DNA from: Candidatus Colimorpha pelethequi
GTDB taxonomy: Bacteria; Bacteroidota; Bacteroidia; Bacteroidales; P3
DNA: 64,000 bases
Direction: 5' to 3'
Assembly (NCBI GenBank): GCA_018064245.1
Contig: JAGHVO010000003.1
Span: forward strand, 62,001-126,000
Below are positions 41,787-48,777 of the stretch, piece by piece; the first letter of the stretch is position 1; the number at the start of each line of letters is the position of its first letter. Under the pieces are notes generated by a model. The model did not search any database and was not told where the DNA came from. It saw only the letters and a list, made by a program, of their open reading frames with translations. The translations under genes were made by a program, and so were the position numbers.

Positions 41787-41815
41787 TTTGAAATCCTTTT
41801 TTTTTCGTAACTTTG
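41787..41815 (+). promoter_or_regulatory. Promoter abutting the Mpv17-like gene
   Basis: TTTG (41787-41790), 17 bp, and TAACTTTG (41808-41815) in context TCGTAACTTTGCAACG. Only 7 bp (CAACGTT) separate the -7 element from the ATG at 41823, predicting a leader of a few nucleotides or none. Confidence 0.7.
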
Positions 41816-41822
41816 CAACGTT

Positions 41823-42527
41823 ATGAAAAAGTCTGATTTTATCCTTATCCTTTGCGTCATAGTTGTTTTGACGCCTTTCTTTATTCCCGCTACGGGATTT
41901 TTCAATTGGTTCAACACCTCAACGACGAACCATCCTTTCATCATGGCGTTCTTCAAGTTCGCCATTCTCGCCACGTTGGGAGAAATGCTTGCTTTGCGCA
42001 TCCGCAAGGGCGTATATAACGAAAAGGGCTTCGGCATCGTGCCACGCATGATGGTGTGGGGATTCCTCGGCATGTGCATCACCATGGCGATGATGATCTT
42101 CAAGAGCGGCGTACCCGTATTCATGGCCGCCGTGGGCAACTGCGACGTGGCTGTGCTAAAAGGCATCTTCGGCAGCCCTGAGCTCACTTGGGGCAAGGTG
42201 GGTATCGCCTTCTGCGTAAGCGTGGCGATGAACTCCATTTTCGCTCCCGTAATGATGACTTTCCACAAATGCACGGACATCCATATTTTGGACAATGGCG
42301 GCACGGTAAGAGGACTGCTGCGCCCGATGAAGATGCGCGAAATCATCTCTACGAAAGTGAATTGGGACGTGCAGTGGAATGTTGTTTTCAAGAAGACCAT
42401 CCCGCTGTTTTGGTTCCCCGCTCATACCATCACTTTCATTCTGCCTCCAACCTTCCAGGTGTTGTTTGCAGCATTGTTGGGCGTCGCCTTGGGACTCATT
42501 CTCGCATTGGCTGGTAACAAAAAATGA
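41823..42527 (+). CDS. Mpv17/PMP22-like integral membrane protein
   Basis: The 234-residue protein has about six hydrophobic segments. Its C-terminal part (WNVVFKKTIPLFWFPAHTITF, then ILPPTFQVLFAALLGVALGL) resembles the W-x-x-x-x-x-P-x-x-x-x-F-x-(L/V)P-x-x-x-R pattern of the Mpv17/PMP22 family, although the Arg is replaced. Bacteroidota carry homologues of unknown function. The stop overlaps the PHP phosphatase start by 4 bp (ATGA), so the two are coupled. Family assignment is moderate. Confidence 0.65.
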   Translation: MKKSDFILILCVIVVLTPFFIPATGFFNWFNTSTTNHPFIMAFFKFAILATLGEMLALRIRKGVYNEKGFGIVPRMMVWGFLGMCITMAMMIFKSGVPVFMAAVGNCDVAVLKGIFGSPELTWGKVGIAFCVSVAMNSIFAPVMMTFHKCTDIHILDNGGTVRGLLRPMKMREIISTKVNWDVQWNVVFKKTIPLFWFPAHTITFILPPTFQVLFAALLGVALGLILALAGNKK

Positions 42528-43342
42528 AGATAAATTTTCACACACATAGTTGCCACTGTGACGGCAAAGGCGCGTTGCGGGAATATGTAGAATATGCCGT
42601 GGCGCATGGCTTCTCGCAGCTTGGCTTTTCGGGACACGCTCCTGTGCCGTTTGAGAACAATTTCGCCATAAAACAGGATGATTACGCATGCTACTGCGAG
42701 GAAGTGCGTGGACTTAAAGCGGAATTCAAGGACAGAATTGATATCCGTTTGGGACTCGAAATCGATTATATTCCAAAGGTTTTGGACGATTTTTCCGACC
42801 TTATCACAAGAGGCGGACTGGAATATTTTTTGGGAGGCGTGCATCTGGTCAACAACCCCGACGAAGACCCCAACGAGCTGTGGTTCATTGACGGCAGCAA
42901 GCAGGAGACCTATGACGAAGGGCTACAACGAGTTTTTCACGGCGACGTCCGCAAGGGGGTGACACGGTTCTTCCACCAAAACAACGAAATGATCGAACGC
43001 ACGCACCCTACCATTGTGGCACATTTCGACAAGATTGTGATGCACAACAAAAACCGCTATTTCACCTACGACGAACGGTGGTTCAAGGAATTGGTTTACG
43101 ATACAGTAGAACACATCCACGAGAGCGGCTGCATCGCAGAAATCAATACGAGAGGACTCTACAAAGGCCGTCACACCGACTTCTACCCTGCCAAGGAGAC
43201 CATCAAATACATGAACTCACTGGGCATTCCTGTCTTGGTGGGCACCGATGCCCACGAACCCGCAAATCTGGACATGTTCGAAGATGCCTACGAATTTCTA
43301 AGAGAGATAGGCTACAAAGAGATTATCACCCAGATGCCATAA
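42524..43342 (+). CDS. PHP-domain histidinol-phosphatase
   Basis: The 272-residue protein has the PHP metal motifs: MKINFHTHSCHCDGKG (HxH), LGFSGHAPVPFENNF, GLEIDYIP, GVHLVNN, TIVAHFDKI, GCIAEINTRG and LVGTDAHEP. It matches HisK-type histidinol-phosphatases (HisJ family), which remove phosphate from L-histidinol phosphate. No other his gene is nearby, so a phosphatase acting on another substrate cannot be excluded. It overlaps the upstream membrane-protein gene by 4 bp. No terminator is visible in the 83-bp convergent spacer. Confidence 0.85.
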   Translation: MKINFHTHSCHCDGKGALREYVEYAVAHGFSQLGFSGHAPVPFENNFAIKQDDYACYCEEVRGLKAEFKDRIDIRLGLEIDYIPKVLDDFSDLITRGGLEYFLGGVHLVNNPDEDPNELWFIDGSKQETYDEGLQRVFHGDVRKGVTRFFHQNNEMIERTHPTIVAHFDKIVMHNKNRYFTYDERWFKELVYDTVEHIHESGCIAEINTRGLYKGRHTDFYPAKETIKYMNSLGIPVLVGTDAHEPANLDMFEDAYEFLREIGYKEIITQMP

Positions 43343-43425
43343 CAAAGTTAAAAATCACTGTGTCAACTTTTCCGATATACTAATGACGTTGATGATTGGG
43401 CGATTTGGTAAAACACATTGAGGAA

Positions 43426-44103
43426 TTATTTTACAATTTTATACCAACGTCCCCAATTTCCATGCTGTTTATATCCATTTTTTTTAAGCCACTCTAAACA
43501 ACCTGGTACAGGTTCAGTGTAGTTGTTATCCGTATTTGTCCATAAAAATTGTGATGGTAATTCTGTATTCAAATCAACATAATAGTACCACTTCTTACCA
43601 TCCATTGTTTTTTCCCGAGACACTTCACTCGCTTCGATTATGATTGTTTGTTCAGGAGCTCTATGCTGCAATAGTCCTATGGTTTTGTTGGGATAAAATT
43701 TCATTTTCACAGTATATGCATTTTTATATTGCGATTTAACATAGTCCATATCGCAATTTTTAATAGTAAAGGCTTTGTCTATTACATATACTGTAGCGGC
43801 TTGTTTCCCAGAACCGTCATATCCATAGTATTCCCTTTTTCCATCACTAGACCTCGCAAAAACATAAATTCCAGTATTAGATTTTGACATTTTCGAACTA
43901 GTCGCAACACAAACTTTCTCGTTGGGAAGGGCTTTGTACCAACCGTCTGATACCCAACCATTAAAACCATTTTTTGACACTCGATACATTACTGCAATTT
44001 CAATGGGACTATCTGTATTGTTGAAAACATAATAAACTGAGGGAAATGCATTAGCAACAATACATATTACTAAGCATAACGTAAAACACAATTTCTTTTT
44101 CAT
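43426..44103 (-). CDS. Secreted DUF1036-like protein A
   Basis: I chose the ATG at 44103, which starts a signal peptide (MKKKLCFTLCLVICIVANAF); a TTG 12 bp upstream is less likely. The 225-residue protein has a domain at about 24-100 (YYVFNNTDSPIEIAVMYRV, then GWYKALPNEKVCVAT, then IYVFAR) that resembles DUF1036: an N-N start, an A-V-x-Y-R strand and a GWY-x-x-x-P-x-E-K turn. A following segment (VIDKAFTIKNCDMDYV) is also shared with protein B at 44285-44842, so the two are diverged paralogues. A family-specific C-terminal part ends HGNWGRWYKIVK. Function unknown. The region is AT-rich. Confidence 0.65.
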   Translation of the reverse strand: MKKKLCFTLCLVICIVANAFPSVYYVFNNTDSPIEIAVMYRVSKNGFNGWVSDGWYKALPNEKVCVATSSKMSKSNTGIYVFARSSDGKREYYGYDGSGKQAATVYVIDKAFTIKNCDMDYVKSQYKNAYTVKMKFYPNKTIGLLQHRAPEQTIIIEASEVSREKTMDGKKWYYYVDLNTELPSQFLWTNTDNNYTEPVPGCLEWLKKNGYKQHGNWGRWYKIVK

Positions 44104-44132
44104 AATAATTATCAAATATGTCTTATATGTGA

Positions 44133-44267
44133 ACTACTTGTCTGCATTTTTTGCAAAGGAGGACAATTTTCTGTGGCAGAGAAATCGAAGTTGTTGGCTT
44201 GAAACCATTCCGACCCCATCTGCCACCACACTATCAAGGCGACGTCAGCGACTACCTGCCCGCGTGA
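44133..44267 (+). pseudogene. Possible 3' remnant of a displaced gene
   Basis: Between the two DUF1036-like genes a short stretch is clearly richer in G and C than its surroundings. One plus-strand frame (44133-44267) reads through it and ends LPPHYQGDVSDYLPA before a stop, with protein-like composition (REIEVVGLKPFRPH upstream). It has no start codon. It could be the tail of a gene removed when the AT-rich patch was acquired, or chance. I do not recognise the family. Confidence 0.25.
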
Positions 44268-44284
44268 AGGGCATTGATAAAATA

Positions 44285-44842
44285 TTACTCAGGCTCAACA
44301 AACTCAATAACTTTCTCTTCCACGGACTCTTCTAATACCTCTTCGATTACTTCTTCGACTAACTCCTCATACCCAAATCGACGACTCAAAGTAATTGTAA
44401 CGTCCCGATAATTCGTTGGACTAAAAATATCAAATTGCCTTTTGACACTAAATAAGCGAGGACATACAGCCCTGTATTCAGGATGCTGTTTTTGAACATA
44501 TGAAGATGAAAAGTTTTTTATGCCAAACTTATTGTCAGATATATACATTGACTTGTCTCCAGGACTCTCTTCACCTTTGATTACAAAAGAATTATTTTGA
44601 TTATGAGCGTAAATATATATAGTTTCAAATGCTTCTTTTTGCAATGTTGCAACAAAAATTTTCTCTCCAGGAATTACCTTATACCAACCTTTTGCATAAT
44701 CTCCCGTCCAATTACCAATGGTGCATCTATACCCCACTGCAACCCATAATGGTTCTTTATAATCATTCTGGATATAAACTCGTTGCGCAAATATGTCAAA
44801 TGACATTAAAAATAAGAAGAGGAATATCGATATTTTCTTCAT
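44285..44842 (-). CDS. Secreted DUF1036-like protein B with acidic tail
   Basis: The 185-residue protein has a signal peptide (MKKISIFLFLFLMSFDIFAQ). The core (VYIQNDYKEPLWVAVGYR, GWYKVIPGEKIFVAT, IYIYAH) aligns with protein A, and SDNKFGIKNFSSSYV matches A's second shared block. Unlike A, it ends in a strongly acidic tail of about 28 residues (repeats of EEVIEEV type, residues 157-185). It lies 17 bp downstream of the GYF_2 gene on the same strand, so the two are probably co-transcribed. Function is unknown. Confidence 0.65.
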   Translation of the reverse strand: MKKISIFLFLFLMSFDIFAQRVYIQNDYKEPLWVAVGYRCTIGNWTGDYAKGWYKVIPGEKIFVATLQKEAFETIYIYAHNQNNSFVIKGEESPGDKSMYISDNKFGIKNFSSSYVQKQHPEYRAVCPRLFSVKRQFDIFSPTNYRDVTITLSRRFGYEELVEEVIEEVLEESVEEKVIEFVEPE

Positions 44843-44859
44843 AATTTTGTTTTTTTAGT

Positions 44860-45531
44860 TTAATAAACATCCACTTCAACACCATAACCCTGCAATTCTG
44901 CAGCAATAGTATTTATCCTCTCAAGATATCCATTCCTCTCAGTTCTAATAGCATCAAGTTCCTTTTCCTTTTCAGAACGCAGACGGAACAACTTAGGTTT
45001 AGAAGCTTCTTCATAACGGATAGAACATTCTGATGCTAGACCTTCAAGCATGTTTAGTTCATTCTGGAGCTGAGCTATTCGTTGTTGTCTCTTTTCTTTA
45101 TCAATTGATGCCTGCTTCTTTTGTGCCTCGCTACGCTCAATAAATTCAGAGTTTCTTTGATGAGTAATTCTGTCTTGAATCATTGATCCAAAATAGAATA
45201 TGGCAATTAATGCTAAAACAAAAACGAAGACAACAATTAAAACAACGTGACTCGAACTATTTCTTTTCTTTTTGGATTTAACTGAATTATCATCTCCATT
45301 TTCTTCTTTAAAGGATTTTGGTAAAGGAGGAGGCAAAATGCGCGGATTTGGTGGTGGTGTTGTTGAACCAACTCCAAAATAATCCTTTAATTCAATTATA
45401 GTATTTGCTTTTTGCCAGTCCAACAAACCTTCATGCCAGACCAAGTCCTCCGTACAAGGCTTCAGTTCTATCAATTGATCCAGATTCAATGGACCTTTCT
45501 GTTCAGAGTTTTGGATAATATAATACAGCAT
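44860..45531 (-). CDS. GYF_2 domain - TM - coiled-coil protein
   Basis: The 223-residue protein has an N-terminal GYF_2-like domain (1-52: YYIIQNSEQKGPLNLDQLIE, DLVWHEGLLDWQKA, LKDYFG). A proline-rich linker follows at 59-72 (PPPNPRILPPPLPK), then a basic patch (KSKKKR), one membrane helix (about 95-115) and a Lys/Glu/Gln-rich coiled coil (120-212). GYF folds bind proline-rich peptides, so the linker may be an internal ligand. With the positive patch before the helix, the GYF_2 domain is probably cytoplasmic and the coiled coil periplasmic. It is the first gene of the patch. Role unknown. Confidence 0.72.
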   Translation of the reverse strand: MLYYIIQNSEQKGPLNLDQLIELKPCTEDLVWHEGLLDWQKANTIIELKDYFGVGSTTPPPNPRILPPPLPKSFKEENGDDNSVKSKKKRNSSSHVVLIVVFVFVLALIAIFYFGSMIQDRITHQRNSEFIERSEAQKKQASIDKEKRQQRIAQLQNELNMLEGLASECSIRYEEASKPKLFRLRSEKEKELDAIRTERNGYLERINTIAAELQGYGVEVDVY

Positions 45532-45656
45532 AACTCAATTGTAAATAATTGTTGGGACTTATTATCATAACTCAATAAAATAGAAACAAAAGTCAGTTAT
45601 ATAAATCAATTCATTACAAAAAACTATAAAAGATTATTTCTATTATATTACACTTG

Positions 45657-45664
45657 CAAAAGTA
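45657..45664 (-). promoter_or_regulatory. -7 element upstream of the GYF_2 gene
   Basis: The minus strand reads TACTTTTGCAAG, fitting TAnnTTTG plus the GCAA extension seen elsewhere. The leader would be about 120 nt. The -33 element is unclear. Confidence 0.5.
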
Positions 45665-45745
45665 AAAAAAAACTTTGAAATAAGATGTATTTGTAAATTT
45701 TTTTTGTCGTTTTTGTTCTATTTTAATCAAATGGTTTGCAACAAG

Positions 45746-45983
45746 CACTAATTCACAAATTCAAGATAGTCGCTTTTACGAATATTTCATAGTCAAGATT
45801 CATCCGTACACTCCGTACAATTCGTGTCCTCTACACCACAAAGATTATCGTGTCAATAAAGAACACGGATCAAACGAATGGATTTAAGTTGTTGGAGACA
45901 TTGTATTAACCTATTTTTCTATCCCGAATTAGTGAATTTGAGAATTATTCTTTCCTATGTGTCAGCATTTTCACTAATTCACA
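45746..45983. repeat. CACTAATTCACA repeats in the GYF_2-radA spacer
   Basis: CACTAATTCACA occurs at 45746-45757 and again at 45972-45983. An inverted partial copy (GAATTAGTG) lies between at 45925-45933. The whole spacer 45532-46055 (524 bp) is AT-rich and holds no convincing gene; the 65-codon frame at 45878-46075 lacks protein-like composition and runs into radA. Confidence 0.5.
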
Positions 45984-46055
45984 TTTGCAGAGCACTGCAA
46001 GAATACTTTGCGACCGCAAAAATAGTTATCGCTAATTTGCCAATTCGGAATGAAA

Positions 46056-47441
46056 TCATGCGAAAAGCTTTCTGAAAGCCTCTTCAATTACACTTATGGG
46101 AACGATCTCGATGCCGAAACGTTTTTTGTCAATTGATTTGGCGCTATAGGAAGAGATGAATATCTTCTCGAAGCCGAGTCGGTCCGCCTCTGCGATACGT
46201 TGTTCGACACGGGTTACGGGTCTTACCTCGCCCGAAAGTCCCATTTCAGCGGCGAAACAATAGCGTGGAGAGATTGGCATGTCGATGTTGGAGGAGAGAA
46301 TGCTGCAAAGCACGGCGAGATCCATGGCGGGATCGTTTACCTTGAGTCCGCCGGCGATGTTGAGAAACACGTCCTTGGCACCCAACTTGAATCCACAGCG
46401 TTTTTCAAGCACAGCAAGAAGCATATTCATTCTTCGGAGGTCGAATCCGTTGGCATTGCGCTGCGGCGTTCCGTAGACTGCCGAAGAGACGAGGCTTTGC
46501 ACCTCGATGAACATCGGTCGCGCCCCTTCGAGCGTGGCGGCGACAGCCGCTCCACTAAGGTTTTCGTCACGTTGGGAGAGCAAAAATTGCGAAGGATTTT
46601 CAACTTCAGAAAGTCCACTGCCTTGCATTTCGAAGATTCCCAACTCGGCGGTAGATCCAAAACGGTTCTTGAGAGCTCGCAAGATGCGAAAACCGTAGTT
46701 GCGGTCTCCTTCGAACTGAAGCACTGCATCTACAATATGTTCCATTACTTTGGGACCAGCAAGGGAACCATCCTTGGTAATATGTCCAACGAGGAGTACG
46801 GGAACGCCTTGCTGCTTTGCAAGTCGCTGAAACTCAGTGGTGCACTCTCTAATTTGTGAAATGGAACCCGCCGAAGAATCAATTGTTTCGGTGCATACAG
46901 TCTGGATGGAATCAACGATGAGAATGTCGGGTTTGATAGCCTCCACTTGCTCAAAAATACGCTGGGTGACCGTCTCTGAGAGGATGAAGAGTTGTTGAGT
47001 TGTTGAGTTGTTGAGTTGTTGAGTTGTTGAAGTGAGGCGGTCGGCGCGCATCTTTATTTGCTGCTCGCTCTCTTCGCCACTCACGTAGAGGAGTTTTTTG
47101 TCGGAAATTCCCAACGCCGTCTGCAACAAAAGCGTGGATTTTCCAATGCCAGGCTCGCCACCGAGAAGGACTATCGAACCAGGAACAATACCACCACCAA
47201 GGACACGGTCGAACTCGCCGCAAGAGGTGGGAATGCGAAGTTGCTCGGAATAGACGATGTCTTTAAGAAGTTTGGGCGATGAGTTTTGTTGAGGTGTTGA
47301 TTTGTTGAGGTGTTGATTTGTTGAGGCTTGTACGACTTCCTGTTCAAATGTGTTCCATTTGCCGCACTCGGGACAACGTCCGAGCCAGCTGGAGGACTGA
47401 TAGCCGCATTCGCGACAGAAATAATAGGACTTGGCTTTCAA
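46056..47441 (-). CDS. radA: DNA repair protein RadA with two repeat-derived insertions
   Basis: RadA is a RecA-like branch-migration factor. The 461-residue protein has a zinc finger (CRECGYQSSSWLGRCPECGKW), Walker A GGEPGIGKSTLLLQ (about 94-107), the LKNRFGS motif and a Lon-like C-terminal domain. The frame starts at TTG (47441); no ATG lies upstream in frame. Two low-complexity stretches interrupt the usual alignment: residues 39-53 (STNQHLNKSTPQQN), just behind the zinc finger, and 137-151 (STTQQLNNSTTQQL), in the loop after MRADRL. Both are encoded by tandem octamer DNA repeats of the type also found between genes. The motor motifs are untouched, so the protein may well be active. Confidence 0.95.
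   Translation of the reverse strand: MKAKSYYFCRECGYQSSSWLGRCPECGKWNTFEQEVVQASTNQHLNKSTPQQNSSPKLLKDIVYSEQLRIPTSCGEFDRVLGGGIVPGSIVLLGGEPGIGKSTLLLQTALGISDKKLLYVSGEESEQQIKMRADRLTSTTQQLNNSTTQQLFILSETVTQRIFEQVEAIKPDILIVDSIQTVCTETIDSSAGSISQIRECTTEFQRLAKQQGVPVLLVGHITKDGSLAGPKVMEHIVDAVLQFEGDRNYGFRILRALKNRFGSTAELGIFEMQGSGLSEVENPSQFLLSQRDENLSGAAVAATLEGARPMFIEVQSLVSSAVYGTPQRNANGFDLRRMNMLLAVLEKRCGFKLGAKDVFLNIAGGLKVNDPAMDLAVLCSILSSNIDMPISPRYCFAAEMGLSGEVRPVTRVEQRIAEADRLGFEKIFISSYSAKSIDKKRFGIEIVPISVIEEAFRKLFA
46991..47030 (+). repeat. Perfect 5 x 8-bp tandem repeat inside radA
   Basis: GTTGTTGA is repeated five times exactly. Read on the coding strand, 24 bp equal 8 codons, so the peptide repeats STTQQLNN. 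The array length (40 bp) and flanks keep radA in frame. Confidence 0.93.
47285..47326 (+). repeat. 2.6-copy 16-bp tandem repeat inside radA
   Basis: Exact period of 16 bp made of the two octamers TTTGTTGA and GGTGTTGA. Because 16 is not a multiple of three, successive copies are read in different frames and give different residues. It sits behind the zinc-finger coding region. Confidence 0.92.
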
Positions 47442-47463
47442 GGTTGATTTGTTGATTTGATTC
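47442..47463 (-). repeat. Octamer array against the radA start codon
   Basis: On the minus strand GAATCAAA, TCAACAAA and TCAACC run at period 8 straight into the TTG start. The unit TCAACAAA equals that at 25855-25886. Confidence 0.7.
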
Positions 47464-47473
47464 TTAATTCTTT

Positions 47474-48712
47474 CTAAAACTCATCCACAACGGTGTCCAC
47501 ACGATAGAGCTTGTCGCCTCGGCGGAGAGGTTGTGAAGTCTTAAAACTGAATGCGTCGCCTTGATGGGCTTCGGGTACGGGATTGAGATTGACGCGGATC
47601 TCCTGAACTGTGTCGGTGTAGACTCCAGTGGTTTGTCCAGTGACCATGATACGGTCGCCCACTTTGAGGGTTTCGGCGGTTTGGAGACGCACCTCAGCGA
47701 CATTGATACGATAGAAATAGTTGGAGACTACGCCGAGATATACTTTGTTCTCAGTTGCCTGTGAACCATAACGTTCGGTCCATTCACCCATCTTACGTCC
47801 CAGATAGTAGCCGTCCCAGAAACCACGGTTATAGACGGTGCGCAATCGCTCGGTCCAACCTGCAATGGCCTCTTGTGTGTAGGTGCCGTTCTCTATGGCT
47901 GCACAAGCTTCTTTGTAGCATTCGGTGACGGTTTTGACATAGTCGGCGCTGCGACCACGCCCCTCGATTTTGAGCACCTTTACACCTGCCTTTACAATCT
48001 TGTCGAGGAAAGATATCGTACAAAGATCCTTGGGAGACATGATGTATTTGTTATCTACAACCAATTCAATATCAGATTCCAAATCCTTGACCAAATATTC
48101 ACGGCGGCAAAGTTGCAGACAAGCGCCTCGGTTGGCGGAATAGTTGTAGTTGTCAAGGCTGAGGTAACACTTGCCACTTACCGACATGCAAAGTGCACCA
48201 TGGGCGAAGATTTCTACTTGGACAAGTTCGCCTTTGGGGCCGCGAATATCGTTTTCTCGGATGTAGTCGGTGATTTCGGCCACTTGACGTAACGGAAGTT
48301 CGCGCGCTGTTACCATCACGTCGGCAAACTTGGCGTAGTAGCGCACCGCCTCAACGTTGGAGATATTGCACTGGGTGGAAATGTGGATTTCCATACCAAT
48401 GGAATTGGCGTAGGAAATAACAGCCATGTCGGAAGCGATAATGGCGGAAATTCCAGCGGCTTTGGCGGCTTGCACGAGCTGGTGCATCTCCTCAATTTCC
48501 TGATTGTAGATTATCGTGTTGACAGTGAGGTAGGTGCGAACACCATGTTCGTGAGCGATAGTTGCGATTTTGGCGAGGTCGTCGAGATTGAAATTGTTGG
48601 CAGAACGAGAGCGCATATTGAGGCTGCCTACACCAAAATAAACGGAGTCGGCACCTGCCTGGATGGCTGCCATCAAGCTCTCATAAGAGCCAACAGGAGA
48701 CATTATTTCCAT
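47474..48712 (-). CDS. Peptidase U32 family protein (TrhP/RlhA-like)
   Basis: The 412-residue protein begins MEIMSPVGSYESLMAAIQAG followed by ADSVYFG, the U32 start. It contains HISTQCNISN, ARELPLRQVAEI, EIFAHGALCMSVSGKCYLS, the cysteine block NRGACLQLCRREY, and KIEGRGRSADYVKTVTECYK. The conserved cysteines are characteristic of the U32 proteins that act in tRNA or rRNA uridine hydroxylation (TrhP, RlhA) rather than true proteolysis. A C-terminal beta-barrel-like domain (about 320-412) ends RGDKLYRVDTVVDEF. It is 33 bp from radA on the same strand. Confidence 0.88.
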   Translation of the reverse strand: MEIMSPVGSYESLMAAIQAGADSVYFGVGSLNMRSRSANNFNLDDLAKIATIAHEHGVRTYLTVNTIIYNQEIEEMHQLVQAAKAAGISAIIASDMAVISYANSIGMEIHISTQCNISNVEAVRYYAKFADVMVTARELPLRQVAEITDYIRENDIRGPKGELVQVEIFAHGALCMSVSGKCYLSLDNYNYSANRGACLQLCRREYLVKDLESDIELVVDNKYIMSPKDLCTISFLDKIVKAGVKVLKIEGRGRSADYVKTVTECYKEACAAIENGTYTQEAIAGWTERLRTVYNRGFWDGYYLGRKMGEWTERYGSQATENKVYLGVVSNYFYRINVAEVRLQTAETLKVGDRIMVTGQTTGVYTDTVQEIRVNLNPVPEAHQGDAFSFKTSQPLRRGDKLYRVDTVVDEF

Positions 48713-48713
48713 T

Positions 48714-48757
48714 AGTTGTGAGTTGTTGAGTTGTGAATTATTGAGTTATGAATTGAG
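48714..48757 (+). repeat. Mixed 7/8-bp array before the U32 gene
   Basis: GTTGTGA, GTTGTTGA, GTTGTGA, ATTATTGA, GTTATGA and ATTGAG follow one another from 2 bp after the start codon. A short heptamer pair (TCAATTG, TCAATTA at 48767-48780) follows and supplies the stop codon of the next gene. Confidence 0.72.
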
Positions 48758-48777
48758 TCCCGAAAGTCAATTGTCAA

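Noticed and set aside
41678..43425. A defence island around the Mpv17-like and PHP genes
   Set aside because: PHP domains occur in some defence systems, but this one has the full histidinol-phosphatase signature and the partner is a plain membrane protein.
45878..46075. A 65-codon plus-strand frame before radA
   Set aside because: It overlaps the radA 3' end antisense, is AT-rich and has no recognisable features.
46991..47326. A CRISPR array in radA
   Set aside because: The units are 8 or 16 bp, contiguous and without unique spacers, and they are inside a protein gene; no cas gene is present.
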